Shown: positions 1-9,324, counted from the stretch's first letter. The stretch: DNA of 64,000 nt from JAFAXD01 sp963760435 (GCA_963760435.1 CAVXDE010000023.1:62001-126000), one strand, 5' to 3'. Numbers and translations: made by a program. Notes: generated from the letters alone by a model not told the origin.

Positions 1-155
1 TATGGAAATAAAACGTGCTCGAGCCGTTCTCCGAGCCGGTGGATGTGAGTTCCTTGGCGCAACTCGACGAGCTCGAGGTGCGGCTCCAGCAATCGGAGAT
101 CCGCGGGCGACAGCACCGCAAGGACGCGATTTACGGGCGTGATGGAATCAAGCAT
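1..155 (-). CDS. Crp/Fnr-family transcriptional regulator, N-terminal fragment cut by window edge
   Basis: The minus strand reads an open frame from an ATG at 155 to the window edge. The peptide runs through VLAVLSPADLRLLEPHLELV and then LRQGTHIH and ends in HVLFP. This is the usual opening of a Crp/Fnr effector domain: helix A followed by the first strands of the cNMP beta-roll. Only about 51 residues are visible, so the helix-turn-helix lies outside. An in-frame ATG at 227 would add 24 residues. The ligand cannot be told from this fragment. In the family these proteins bind DNA as dimers and respond to cNMP, oxygen or other signals. Confidence 0.6.
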   Translation of the reverse strand, partial: MLDSITPVNRVLAVLSPADLRLLEPHLELVELRQGTHIHRLGERLEHVLFP

Positions 156-267
156 TGGTCCTACGTTTCGTTGTACCCGCGGCTCCCCGTACCAGCGCAG
201 CTGACCCCATCGGGCGAGGGCCCGCATTAACCCATGTTGCAGTTGCGCAATCTAGAAAACCTAACGA

Positions 268-960
268 TCAGGGCGCCCGCACCATCTGAAAGGTCACCGC
301 ATCCCAGGTGGTGAAATCCCGTGTGCCATCGCGCACGACCTGCAGGTCGGTGGCGCGCCCAAAAGCAGCAATCTCCCTCCGGTCGCGCTCTATATCACCC
401 GAATAGGAGTAGTTTAGCACCAGCAGCGTGCCGAGCGGGCGCAGCACGCGAGCGATGTCGCGCATGTGCCGTTCTGCAAAGTCCCCGCCTGATAGTGCAA
501 GGTACGGAAACGTATCGACGGCGTAGACCAGATCAAACGATGCGTCCCTGAATAGGGCGAGATCACGCCCTGAGCTCCGCAGCAAAGCGATGTTCGTGAA
601 GCGCCGCATCGCCGTCGGGCCGTTGCTAGCATCCCGCTGGAGATATCAATACCAACGACCCGGTCCATCTCGGGCGCGATTTATTCGATGATGCGCCCGA
701 TGCCACAACCCATATCCAATGCCGCCGTGGAGGAGATTCTGTTGTTGCCCGGCGATAACCACTTCGTCCGTGGCGCGGTCGAGCAGATCGCCGCGTCCGA
801 GCGAATAGAGCGCAACGGCGGCTTCGGCGGCAATCGCCGCCGTTTGATCAAACGCCGCCGCCCGAGCCGACAACCATTTGATTTCCGACCGGCCCGTATC
901 ATCGTGGCGGACGCACGCCAGCATGCGCTTTGACGAGTTCGCAGGCCTGCGGTGTTTCAT
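268..960 (-). pseudogene. class I SAM-dependent methyltransferase, disrupted
   Basis: Pieces of one methyltransferase lie in two minus-strand frames. The frame from 960 to about 745 gives VALYSLGRGDLLDRATDEVV. A second frame from about 745 to 615 gives the SAM-binding motif LDMGCGIGRIIE and then VVGIDISSGML. The first frame resumes from about 615 to 268 with FDLVYAVDTFPYLALSG and RDIARVLRPLGTLLVLNYSY (motifs II-III). The middle part also has an in-frame TAA at 681-683. The two shifts compensate each other, so the ends share a frame. The substrate is unknown. With two shifts and a stop this is more likely real decay than a single reading error. Confidence 0.65.
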
Positions 961-1249
961 CCCAAAGCTGGATCAGTTCTGCCCGTGGCCGCGCCGACGG
1001 GTCATCCTTCAGGAGTGTGCGCGTTTGCGTCAGGGCTGACTATGCGTCCTCCACGCTTTCAGCTGCCATCAACACATGCATGAGTCCGACGGAAACAGGA
1101 AACGCGCCTTCCAGGATAGCGTCCGTTGGCTTCGCCTGTGCGGCGCGCAGCATATAGGCAAAGCTCAACGAATTCAGCGCGTTTCGAGTTCCGGCATTAT
1201 GATCGGGATAACTTCGAACCGAGCTGCCCGAACACTCGCCAACAAGCAT
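899..1249 (-). pseudogene. possible decayed ORF of unknown function with one internal stop
   Basis: From an ATG at 1249 the minus strand encodes about 69 residues, including AQAKPTDAILEGAFPVSVGL and MHVLMAAESVEDA, before a TAG near 1040. The same frame then continues for about 46 more residues of protein-like sequence (TRTLLKDDPSARPRAELIQL, WDETPQACELV) to a TGA at 899-901. Read through the stop, it would be a roughly 116-residue helical protein. I do not recognise it. It could be the remnant of a small protein or a chance frame. The remainder of this gap, up to 1378, shows nothing else. Confidence 0.25.
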
Positions 1250-1378
1250 TCCGGAAGGAGCCCGGCCCGGACGGAACCGCCCCTCAGCCTCTACGTTCTG
1301 ACATTAGGTGCGGTTTCAAACCGAGCGTTGGGCGCGCCGCTCTACCCCCAATCACAACACAAGGACGGAATCTACGCC

Positions 1379-1882
1379 ATGGGCCTCTTTACCAAAGACA
1401 TCAAATCGATGGATGACCTGTTCGTGCACACGCTGCGCGACATCTACTATGCCGAAAAGCAGATCGAGCAGGCACTGCCCGAGATGATCGAGAAAGCCCA
1501 CGACCCACAGCTCCGGCAGGGCTTTCAGACACACCTGCAGGAGACCAAGAACCAAGTGAAGCGCCTCGAGCAGGTATTCCAGCTGCACGGCAAGCAGGCC
1601 AAAGGGATCGACTGCCCGGCAATCGACGGCATCATTGAAGAAGCAAATGAAGTTGCCGGCGAAGTTGACGACAAAGCAGTGCTTGACGCGGCCCTCATCG
1701 CCGCCGCCCAAGCAGTTGAGCACTATGAGATCACCCGCTACGGCAGCCTGATCGCGTGGGCGAAGCAACTCGGCCGCAACGACTGCGCGACGCTTCTGCA
1801 ACAAAACCTCGAGGAAGAAAAAGCCACCGACAAGAAGCTGACCTCGATGGCGGAAAGCAACGTCAATCGGAAAGCCGCCTGA
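1379..1882 (+). CDS. DUF892 / YciE-type ferritin-like protein
   Basis: A 167-residue protein opening MGLFTKDIKSMDDLFVHTLR and continuing DIYYAEKQI, the typical start of the DUF892 (YciE/YciF) family. Members are four-helix ferritin-like bundles often linked to stress; their exact role is poorly known. Conserved acidic and His positions are visible in YYAEKQIEQALPEM, in HLQETKNQVKRLEQVF and in the later AVEHYEITRYGSL and LEEEKATDKKL, consistent with a di-metal site. The frame is open for 303 bases upstream, but the family start and an AAGGACGG Shine-Dalgarno sequence about 8 bases ahead support the ATG at 1379. It stands alone and is followed by a terminator hairpin. Confidence 0.85.
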   Translation: MGLFTKDIKSMDDLFVHTLRDIYYAEKQIEQALPEMIEKAHDPQLRQGFQTHLQETKNQVKRLEQVFQLHGKQAKGIDCPAIDGIIEEANEVAGEVDDKAVLDAALIAAAQAVEHYEITRYGSLIAWAKQLGRNDCATLLQQNLEEEKATDKKLTSMAESNVNRKAA

Positions 1883-1907
1883 TAGGTCGTGAGGGCGATT
1901 TACCCTG

Positions 1908-1935
1908 GGGCCGGCGAAACTCGCGCCGGCCCTTT
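1908..1935. terminator. bidirectional terminator hairpin
   Basis: A 9-bp perfect stem (GGGCCGGCG at 1908-1916, CGCCGGCCC at 1924-1932) with a 7-base loop and a short TTT run sits between the converging DUF892 and DNA ligase genes. It fits a shared intrinsic terminator, although the T-tract is short. Confidence 0.6.
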
Positions 1936-1943
1936 CTGCGCTG

Positions 1944-3020
1944 CTAAGCCCGTAAAATGGACCCCAGCTTTGCCCCTTTGCGGCTGACCTGATCCATTGT
2001 GCATTGCCGCGGTGATTTGTCGGGACGCCAACGTAGGAGTTTGGTGCCATGGCGAAACCTGCCGCCGCTGAAGTGGTCATAACTGACCTCGACGACCAGC
2101 TCAGGTTTGAGCGGCTCCCAAGCCGTCGATCGTTCGGTTGACCACCGGCTCGGGCCGCCTGGTGCTGCGCCGGTGAAACCCGGCGGCTCGATCAGCCGGC
2201 GCAGCTTCGCCGTGAGGGCGGGCTTTTCGCGCGCAGCCAGGGATGACGTGAAGCCGACATGATCGAGCTTGCCTTCATCGTCGTAAAGCCCAAGCAGGAG
2301 CGAGCCGACCACCGGTTTGCCCTCGTTATAGCGAAAGCCGCCGACCACGCAGTCGACAGTCCTCTGATTTTTGATCTTCTGCATCCCGTCGCGCAGCCCG
2401 GCGCGGTACGGCAGATCGCTTCGCTTGGCGACAATGCCGTCGAGTGCACCGCCGGTGCGGGTGAGCCAACGTCTGGCTTCCTTAAGGTCGCTTGTCGCCG
2501 GCGAAAGTCGGAATAGATCTGCACCGTTGAAGTAGCGAGCGGCAAAAGTTTCCAATGCACGGCGGCGATCGACCAGCGAATGCTCGACCAGCACATGCCC
2601 GTTCGCATCCACCAGCAAATCGAAGGCAATAAAGATTGCGGGAGTCGTTCGCGCCAGCAGCGCGATCCGGCTGGCTGCGGGGTGAATGCGCTGCAGCAGA
2701 TCGTCGAACGAGGCATTTTGGCCAAGCAACACGATAAGCTCGCCGTCCAGCACGAAGCGCTCGGGTTTGAGCGCGTGCGCGGCGGCGGTGATCTCAGGAA
2801 AATATCGCGATAATGAACGCTCTGCCTTGGATTGCAGCTCAATGTGATCGCCATCCCGAAACAACAGGCAGCGGAAGCCATCCCATTTCGGCTCGTACTG
2901 CCACCCTGCCCCGACCGGCACCTTGTCGACGAGCATCGCCTCCATTGGGGCGAACGGGGGATGGACGGGAAGCGCTGGTAACGCACTCTTGCGGAATCGG
3001 GTTTTCTTGAGCGGCGCCAT
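1944..3020 (-). CDS. ATP-dependent DNA ligase (LigC/LigD ligase-domain type)
   Basis: About 358 residues. The adenylation motif is YEPKWDGFRC, with the nucleotide-accepting Lys about 45 residues in. Motif III-like FVLDGELIVL, motif IIIa IAFDLL, motif IV LDGIVAKRSD and motif V MQKIKNQRTVDC follow in order. The C-terminal third (VVGGFRYNEGK, VGSLLLGLYDDEGKLDHVGF, LVVEVSYDHF, RHGTKLLRWR) is the OB-fold domain. There is no polymerase or phosphoesterase domain, so this is a stand-alone ligase, a common accessory enzyme for end joining or repair in rhizobia. Starts at 3041 and 3074 are also in frame; 3020 (MAPLKKTRFRKS) is chosen because it matches the basic N-terminus common in the family. No ku gene is seen nearby. 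Confidence 0.85.
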   Translation of the reverse strand: MAPLKKTRFRKSALPALPVHPPFAPMEAMLVDKVPVGAGWQYEPKWDGFRCLLFRDGDHIELQSKAERSLSRYFPEITAAAHALKPERFVLDGELIVLLGQNASFDDLLQRIHPAASRIALLARTTPAIFIAFDLLVDANGHVLVEHSLVDRRRALETFAARYFNGADLFRLSPATSDLKEARRWLTRTGGALDGIVAKRSDLPYRAGLRDGMQKIKNQRTVDCVVGGFRYNEGKPVVGSLLLGLYDDEGKLDHVGFTSSLAAREKPALTAKLRRLIEPPGFTGAAPGGPSRWSTERSTAWEPLKPELVVEVSYDHFSGGRFRHGTKLLRWRPDKSPRQCTMDQVSRKGAKLGSILRA

Positions 3021-3245
3021 CACAGGCTCATCGTGTGTCATGCCGAGGAGCATTAACCCAATCGCATTGACCAAAGCGGCGCGCGTACGTCAGCCACCGG
3101 CCCATGCCCCTGGATGGCAAACGCGCAACGATTGAGAATGTTCGTCCAGGCGCGCCTGTTTTTGGGTCGTTCTTGCGCGCAAGCGAACCGTGATTACCGT
3201 TTTTCAACGGGCGGCCCCGAAGAGCAGCGGCGGCGCCGGCCTGCT

Positions 3246-4329
3246 CTACTGCTTCTTGGAGAAATGAAAGGTCTTGCGCAGCACGCGCAGCCAATTGCGA
3301 TAGCAGATCTTCTCGATCAGCTCGTCGCCGAAACCGCGTGCGCGCATGATCTCGACCAGCACCGGCAACCCGGCGGCGCTCTTGATGCCGGCGGGTATCG
3401 TCGCGCCGTCGAAGTCGGAGCCGAAGCCGACGCCGTCCTCGCCGAGTTGCGCGATCAGATGCTCCGCATGCGCGATGACGAGATCGGCGGGCGTATCGGC
3501 ATCCTGGCGCCCGTCCGGGCGCAGAAAGCTGGTCGCGAAATTCACCCCGACGAGGCCGCCAGTGTCGCGGATGGCCGCGAGTTGCTGATCGGTTAGGTTG
3601 CGCGCATGCGGACACAGCGCATGCGCATTGGAGTGCGTTGCAACGAGCGGCGCTTGGCTGATGGCTGCGACGTCCCAGAAGCCGCGCTCGTTCAAATGCG
3701 AGAGATCGACCAGGATGCCGAGCTGATTGCAGCGGCGGACCAGTTCCTTGCCGAGATCGGTGAGACCCGGTCCGGTGTCGGGCGACGACGGACAGCGGAA
3801 CGGCACGCCGTGTCCGAACGCATTCGGCCGGCTCCAGACCGGACCGATCGAGCGAAGCCCGCCGGCGTAGAGCACCTCGAGTAATGTAAACTCCGGGTCG
3901 ATGGGTTCAGCGCCCTCGATATGCAGCACCGGCGCGAGCGCACCGTCTTTGAGACTTTGTTCGATATCGTCGACGTCGCGGCAGATGCGGACGCGGCCTT
4001 TGGATTGCTGCTCGATGCGCAGGAGCAGCGACATCATGCCGAACACGACTTGTTGAGCGGCGGTCAGCTCGACGGTCGGCGGAAACCCAGCTTCATTCTC
4101 GGCCGCCTGCGCAGGCGCAATGTTGGACGATGCGCTCCCTGGGCGACGGAACGAACATTGCGAACATCCCGCCCACAAAGCCGCCCTCGTTCGCCATAGG
4201 AAGATCGAGCTGGCCCTTACCGTTGCCTTCGATGAACGCGCGTGTCGGATTGTCTCCACCACGCCGGTAGAGCCGCAGAAGCACGTCGTTATGGCCGTCG
4301 AAGATCGGTACGCGCCGTGGCGATGACAT
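3246..4329 (-). pseudogene. membrane dipeptidase (peptidase M19, renal dipeptidase family), frameshifted
   Basis: The N-terminus (ATG at 4329) reads MSSPRRVPIFDGHNDVLLRL with the metal-binding HxD, then GQLDLPMANEGGFVGG and FAMFVPSPRERI. It shifts frame at about 4100-4125 into a frame that runs to 3246. That part holds HIEGAEPI (metal Glu), DLSHLNERGFWDV, ATHSNAHALCPHARN (metal His) and GFGSDFDGA (catalytic Asp region), so every zinc site of the M19 family is present. Joined, the protein would be about 360 residues, full length for the family. Members hydrolyse dipeptides and some D-amino-acid peptides. The single-base shift is either a reading error or recent inactivation. An ATG far upstream in the second frame is not the true start. 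Confidence 0.75.
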
Positions 4330-4428
4330 GGGGCGGCTCCACTACACACAGTCGATACGCCGCGATTGCCTAGGCGCTTCTCCCGTATATCATCCGCCGC
4401 CGATGTCAGGTTTGCAATGGGGTGAGAC

Positions 4429-5349
4429 ATGAAGGCTGCGTTCATTGAGCGCTTTGGGGGTCCGGAGGTCTTGCAGTACGGCGACCTCCCGGATCCGGTC
4501 GCCGGCCCTGCCGAGGTGGTTGTCAACGTGGTCGCGGCGAGCGTCAATGCGGCCGACTGGAAGGTTCGCCTCGGTGAATACAAGCAGACGTCGTTTCCGC
4601 TGATCCTGGGCCGGGATTTTTCCGGCACCGTCGGGGCGCTCGGAGCCGGTGTATCCGACCTTGCGGTGGGTGATCCGGTGTTTGGCGTATTGGAAGGTGG
4701 TCGCGAAGGCGCCTACGCGGAGAAGCTTGCCATCAAGGGCAGCATCATTGGCCGGAAGCCGGACGAGTTGCCGCATGCCGAGGCTGCCGCTTTGGCGCTC
4801 GCCGGCCTCACCGCGACAATTGCCATCGAGGACACGTTGAAGCTCAAAGCGGGGGAGAGAATTCTGATTCAAGGCGGGGCCGGCGGCGTCGCTGGTTTCG
4901 GCATTCAGTTCGCCAAGCACCTCGGCGCGCATGTGATCACCACGGCGAGCGCGGCGAACCACGATTATGTGAAGAGCCTCGGCGCGGATGAAATCATCGA
5001 CTACAACAAGGTCGATTTCACCAAGGTCGTACGTGATTGCGATGCGGTCTTCGACACGGTCGGCGGCGACGTCGCTACGCGCTCGTTTGCGGTCCTCAAA
5101 TCCGGCGGCCGGGCCGCGTTCATTGCGTCGGGCGCGCAGGCACCCAAGCCCGACCGCAACGACGTGACCTCACTGCGCCCCGCGGTGGGGCGCGATCGCC
5201 ACTACATGGACCGCATCGCGGCGCTGTACAAAGCAGGCGCTGTGCGCCCGCCGCAGATCAAGCTCTATCCGCTGTCGCAAGCCGCGGAGGCACATCGCTT
5301 AAGCGAGTCGCGCCACTTCCGCGGCAAGCTCGTGTTTCAGGTGCGGTGA
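4429..5349 (+). CDS. MDR-superfamily NADPH:quinone reductase-like oxidoreductase
   Basis: 306 residues, opening MKAAFIERFGGPEVLQYGDL as zinc-independent quinone reductases of the medium-chain dehydrogenase family do. The N-terminal GroES-like half includes NAADWKVRLGEYK and LILGRDFSGTV. The Rossmann half carries the nucleotide-binding run ILIQGGAGGVAGFGIQFAKH at about residues 144-163. The usual zinc Cys cluster is absent, matching the zinc-free branch. The family reduces quinones or enones with NADPH; the substrate here is unknown. The GGGGTGAGAC just before the ATG supplies a ribosome site. It is convergent with the cytochrome c gene, 13 bases away. Confidence 0.85.
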   Translation: MKAAFIERFGGPEVLQYGDLPDPVAGPAEVVVNVVAASVNAADWKVRLGEYKQTSFPLILGRDFSGTVGALGAGVSDLAVGDPVFGVLEGGREGAYAEKLAIKGSIIGRKPDELPHAEAAALALAGLTATIAIEDTLKLKAGERILIQGGAGGVAGFGIQFAKHLGAHVITTASAANHDYVKSLGADEIIDYNKVDFTKVVRDCDAVFDTVGGDVATRSFAVLKSGGRAAFIASGAQAPKPDRNDVTSLRPAVGRDRHYMDRIAALYKAGAVRPPQIKLYPLSQAAEAHRLSESRHFRGKLVFQVR

Positions 5350-5362
5350 CTGAAGCGGGATT

Positions 5363-6778
5363 CTAATCGCTACGCTCGACCAACGATTGGCGTGCGCTCG
5401 CCACATCGCTGGCGCTGACCGGCGGCGCTGAATTTCCCCACGCTTGCCTGATGTAGGTAGCGACCGCCGCGACCTGCTCGTCGGTGAGCAGCCAACCAAA
5501 CGACGGCATGCCTGGCCCGGTTGGCGCGCCGTCGGTGGCGACGCTGCGGGTGCCGCGCAGCACCACGCGTAGGATCGACGTGGAATCAGCTTGTTGCACC
5601 GAGGGTGCGCCGGCGAGCGAGGGGAATAGCTCCGGAATGCCGGTGCCCTTGGGTGTGTGGCAGGCGGAGCATTCGTCGGCATAGATCGCAGCACCCATCT
5701 TCATCACGCCGTCGCTTGCCGCCTTGGGCGTCTCCCTGCCCTCTCCCGGCTGGTCCTTGAGGTAGACCGCGAGCGCGCGTAGGTCCGCGTCGGTCATCTT
5801 CGAGCTCGATAGCGCGACCTCCTCAGCCATCGGTCCCGACGCGGCGCTGGTTCGATTGTGGCCTGTCTTCAGGTAGGCGACGATATCCTCGATCGACCAT
5901 CCGCCAAGCCCGAGACGGTCATCGTTGGTGATGTTGGGCGCGTACCAACCTTGCAGTGCGTACCCTTGCAGGTGTCGCGACGTCTCATCGCCGCCGGCCG
6001 CATTCTTTGGCGTATGACACAGGCCGCAATGCATGAGGCCCTCGGCCAGGTAGGCACCGCGATTCCAGTCTGGGCTTTTGTCGGCATGCGGCTGGAAGGT
6101 GCCTGGTTTGAAGTACAACTCGTTCCAAGCGCGCATGCCCTCCCTGATGTCGAACGGAAACGCCAGCTGATTGACCGTGACCGGGTTGTAGACCGCCGCA
6201 ACCGTATTTAGATAGGCGCGGATCGCCAACGCGTCATCGCGCGTGACCTTGGTCATGTAGGTGTAAGGCATGGCCGGATAGAGGTGCATGCCATTGCGCC
6301 CGGTGCCGCGGGTCAACGCGTTCACGAACTCGTCGTCGGTCCAGGCACCGATTCCGGTCCCGAGATCCGGCGTGATATTGGGCGATGCGAGAATGCCGAA
6401 CGGCGTCTCGATCGGCCGCCCGCCCGCGAAGGCCTGCCCGCCTCCGGGCCGTGTGTGGCAGGCCGAGCAATCGCCCACAATGGCGAGATAGCGGCCCCGT
6501 TCGATGCGTGGAAAATCCTGCGCATCCTGGCCGGCGAAGGTCGGCGCCGACGCCCAGAAGCTTGCGAGCAACACGACTGCCACTGCTGTGCTTCGGGGAG
6601 GCCCCCTACTCCGATCCTCATCCTGAGGAGCCTTGGCCTGCAAGGCCAAGGCGTCTCGAAGGATGGCCACACACGAGGGCTTCCCCTGTGGCCATCCTTC
6701 GAGACGCTCGCGCGCAAGAGCGCGCGAGCTCCTCAGGATGAGGTCTTCGATTAGTTGCTTTATCCCGACATCACGCAT
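5363..6778 (-). CDS. tri-haem cytochrome c subunit of a GADH-type dehydrogenase
   Basis: Three c-type haem sites, CSACHTRPGGG, CGLCHTPKN and CSACHTPKG, are spaced as in the cytochrome subunit of gluconate/alcohol dehydrogenase complexes. The secretion core STAVAVVLLASFWASAPTFA is followed by the mature start GQDAQDFPRIERGRYL. It should sit in the periplasm and carry electrons from the FAD subunit to the respiratory chain. The oddity is the N-terminus. The only plausible ATG (6778) overlaps the end of the FAD-subunit gene by 8 bases, and the roughly 55 codons between it and the signal core lie mostly inside the palindromic repeat at 6616-6743. No ATG exists between repeat and signal core; a GTG at the third codon of the core is the alternative. 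The repeat appears to have landed at the gene start. 471 residues if the ATG is used. Confidence 0.8.
   Translation of the reverse strand: MRDVGIKQLIEDLILRSSRALARERLEGWPQGKPSCVAILRDALALQAKAPQDEDRSRGPPRSTAVAVVLLASFWASAPTFAGQDAQDFPRIERGRYLAIVGDCSACHTRPGGGQAFAGGRPIETPFGILASPNITPDLGTGIGAWTDDEFVNALTRGTGRNGMHLYPAMPYTYMTKVTRDDALAIRAYLNTVAAVYNPVTVNQLAFPFDIREGMRAWNELYFKPGTFQPHADKSPDWNRGAYLAEGLMHCGLCHTPKNAAGGDETSRHLQGYALQGWYAPNITNDDRLGLGGWSIEDIVAYLKTGHNRTSAASGPMAEEVALSSSKMTDADLRALAVYLKDQPGEGRETPKAASDGVMKMGAAIYADECSACHTPKGTGIPELFPSLAGAPSVQQADSTSILRVVLRGTRSVATDGAPTGPGMPSFGWLLTDEQVAAVATYIRQAWGNSAPPVSASDVASARQSLVERSD
6616..6743. repeat. paired palindromic repeat element, copies head to head
   Basis: Two copies of one element lie in opposite orientation. 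Each runs from CCTCATCCTGAGGAGC through a variable inner hairpin to GCGTCTCGAAGGATGGCC. The first copy (6616-6672) has the inner hairpin CTTGGCC-TGCA-GGCCAAG; the second (6687-6743) has GCTCGCGCGC-AAGA-GCGCGCGAGC. The same element pair, with order reversed, occurs at 36785-36927. Such REP/MITE-like elements are common in Bradyrhizobium-type genomes. This one lies inside the 5' end of the cytochrome c reading frame. Confidence 0.85.
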
Positions 6779-8550
6779 GGACCAGCGGCCCCGGGCTCTT
6801 GAGATATTTGGAGCGGATCGCCGCCGCCGACCAGTAAGCGAGCGCCGCGACCGTATCGGTCGGATTGTAGCCCGCATTCTGCGGAAACGCGGTCGCACCT
6901 TGTACGAACAGGTTCGGCACGTCCCAGCTCTGCAGGTAGATATTCAGCGCGCTGTTGCCCGGGTTGGTTCCCATGATGGCGCCGCCGCACAGATGCGAAG
7001 TCTGATATTTGGTGATGTCATAGGGCCCTTTGCGAGGCTGTTTGACCACCTGCTTGGCGCCCATGCGCTCGATGATCTCGCCGAAGCGATCGGTGAGATA
7101 GGCGCTCATCTTCAGCTCGTTCTCAGGTAGATCCATCGTCATGCGCAAGCAGCGGCCGGCCAAAGCGATCCTTGTAGGTCGGATCGAGATCGAGATAGTT
7201 GGTCCGATAGCTGCAGCAGGAGCCGTGACAGCCGCCGCTCGGGTTGATTGTGCTGAGGTAGTTGTCGCGCAGCGCCTGTTTCCACTTCGCTCCCCAGGCC
7301 GGCGTCCCCGGCGGCAGCGGCGTGTTCTGGATCGGTCGCCCGCTGGTTTGCACGTGCCCGAGATAACCGCCGCCCACGAAACCCAGCGGACCGTGATCGA
7401 AATTGTCGCCATTGAACTCGTCGATGCACATCCCGATCGAGCCGGAGGCGATAAACGGATTGAAGTTGAATTTGTCCTTGTCAAAGAAGCCGATCGCGCC
7501 CGACATTGTCTGGTGCGAAAAGTTGCGCCCGATCTGGCCCTGGCTGCTCTGCGGGTCGTAGGGTGTGCCGATGCCCGAAAGCAACAGAAGCTGCACATTG
7601 AAGAGCTGGAAGGCACACAGCAACACGAGATCCGCCGGCTGCTCCCACTCCTCGCCCGACGTGTCCACATAGGTCACGCCCGTGGCGCGCTTGCCGGTAT
7701 TGTCGAGATTGATGCGCGTGACCTCGCACTCGCTGCGCATCTCGAAATTGGGCTTGCGGATCAGCGCCGGAATAATTGTCGTCTGCGGGCTCGCCTTGGA
7801 GTAGTTGGCGCAGCCGAACCATTCGCAAAAACCGCAATAGGTGCAGGGCCCGAGCTTGACCCCAAGCGGGTTGGTGTAGGCCTGCGAGAGATTGCCCGAT
7901 GGCTGCGGAAACGGTTTGTAGCCCATCTCGCGCGCCGCCTTGGCGAACAACGTGTAGCCGAACGGCTGCTTCTGGGCCGGCGTCGGATAGGGACGCGAGC
8001 GCGACCCTTCGAATGGGTTTCCGCCGTCCTGGATCTGGCCCTTGATATTGCCGGCGGTCCCCGACGTCCCGCACAGATATTCGAAGCGATCATAATGTGG
8101 TTCGAGGTCATCGTAGGTGATGCCCCAATCCTGGATCGTCATGTCATCGGGGATGAACTTCGCGCCGTACCGCTGTGTATATGTCGAGCGCATCTGAAAA
8201 TCGCTCGGCAGGAAGCGCCAGGTCTCGGCGTTCCAGTGCAGGCCGCCGCCGCCGACGCCGTTACCGAGCATGAAGGCGCCCCAGGTCCGAACGGGAAGCG
8301 CGGTCTGGCTGGTGTTGTTGCGGAACGTAAGCGACATCTGCGCCGGGCGCAGAAATAGCTCGTGGCGGATGCGGTAGCGCAGCTCGTCGGGCGAGTAAGC
8401 CGGTGAGAAATCCGTCGGTGTGTCGCGCCACGGGCCACGCTCAATCGCAACGATGTCGAGCCCTTCCTGCGCTAGCTCATGAGCGAGGATCGAGCCGGTC
8501 CAGCCCAGGCCAATGATCGCCACATCCTTGCGCGGCAGTTTGCGGGCCAT
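6771..8550 (-). pseudogene. GMC-family FAD-dependent dehydrogenase subunit, one frameshift
   Basis: From the ATG at 8550 the protein has the FAD motif VAIIGLGWTGSILAHELAQE (residues 10-29), the GMC signature region LGNGVGGGGLHWNAETWRF and a Cys-rich segment GPCTYCGFCEWFGCANY. It ends prematurely after RFGRPLLAHDDGST. The next frame continues RMTMDLPENELKMSAYLTDR, SHLCGGAIMGTNPGNSALN and QNAGYNPTDTVAALAYW, which is the GMC C-terminal half with the active-site HLCGG and NPTDT motifs. One extra base in CTTGCGC at about 7145 explains the break. Joined length is about 592 residues. It belongs to the gluconate/sorbose/alcohol dehydrogenase flavoprotein group; the substrate is not known. Gene order is small subunit, FAD subunit, cytochrome. 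Confidence 0.8.
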
Positions 8551-8601
8551 GCCAATTCCCCTGTTGCCCCAATCCTCAGCAATCCTTGCCCGGCGTACCG
8601 C

Positions 8602-9324
8602 TCACTCTTTCCAATCGGGGTGCTGCGCGATGCCGATCGGCGGCAGCGGAAAACGTTCGTTGTGCCGATCGACCCAGTCGCGATAGTCGTAGCGCGCACC
8701 CGGAAAGCCGATCATTTTCCACGCGACCATGTCGCGGTTGCCGCCGTAGATCGGATCGGCGAGGAAGCCTTCCTGTGTGTCGTTGAGCAGCTGGTGGAAG
8801 AAACCTTCCGTGCCGGCGATTTTCAACGCGCCGTTTTCGAGCCCGGTGATGACCTCATCCTTACGCTCGTCCGGCAGCTGCGCGAACGGTTTGCCGCCGA
8901 AAGCATCGCGACAATGCTGGTCGAGCGCGGCCAACGCGCGGCGATAGAACTCGGCCGGTGTCGTGGATGACTGTAAGCCTTGCTGCGGCGTGCCCTGTTG
9001 AAACGGGCCGCTCATATAAAGTCCCTCGAAGCGGCCATAGGGTCCGGCCAGCTGCCGATCGATAAAGACCGCGCAACCCGCATCCTTCCCGCCGGGCGTT
9101 TGCGGATCCGGTGGAATGAGACGATCGACCAGAGCTTCGATCGCCGTGCCTTCGTCGTTCGTGAAATAGCGCCACGGCCCAGGCACAACAGGCGTGAGAG
9201 CGTTGTTCTGCCCTGGGACGAACGGCAGTTCGCCTTTGATGGTCGTGCCGTGCGTGGCAACCGTCGGCAACAGCAACGCCAACGCCGTCGTGGTCAGGAG
9301 TTCGCGCCGGCTCAGGCTGGACAC
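8602..9324 (-). CDS. gluconate 2-dehydrogenase subunit 3 family protein (small subunit)
   Basis: 240 residues with a twin-arginine type leader (SLSRRELLTTTALALLLP). The body has FTNDEGTAIEALVDRLIPPD, GGKDAGCAVFIDRQLAGPYG and FAQLPDERKDEVITGLE, and a C-terminus GGNRDMVAWKMIGFPGARYD typical of the family. In known complexes this subunit travels through the Tat system with the FAD subunit, which has no signal of its own, and is needed to mature it. It is the first gene of the three-gene operon, 51 bases ahead of the FAD subunit. Intact, unlike its partner. Confidence 0.85.
   Translation of the reverse strand: MSSLSRRELLTTTALALLLPTVATHGTTIKGELPFVPGQNNALTPVVPGPWRYFTNDEGTAIEALVDRLIPPDPQTPGGKDAGCAVFIDRQLAGPYGRFEGLYMSGPFQQGTPQQGLQSSTTPAEFYRRALAALDQHCRDAFGGKPFAQLPDERKDEVITGLENGALKIAGTEGFFHQLLNDTQEGFLADPIYGGNRDMVAWKMIGFPGARYDYRDWVDRHNERFPLPPIGIAQHPDWKE

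Noticed and set aside
7123..7170. Programmed ribosomal frameshift in the FAD-subunit gene
   Set aside because: No slippery heptamer with a downstream structure was seen at the site, and several unrelated genes show similar single-base breaks.
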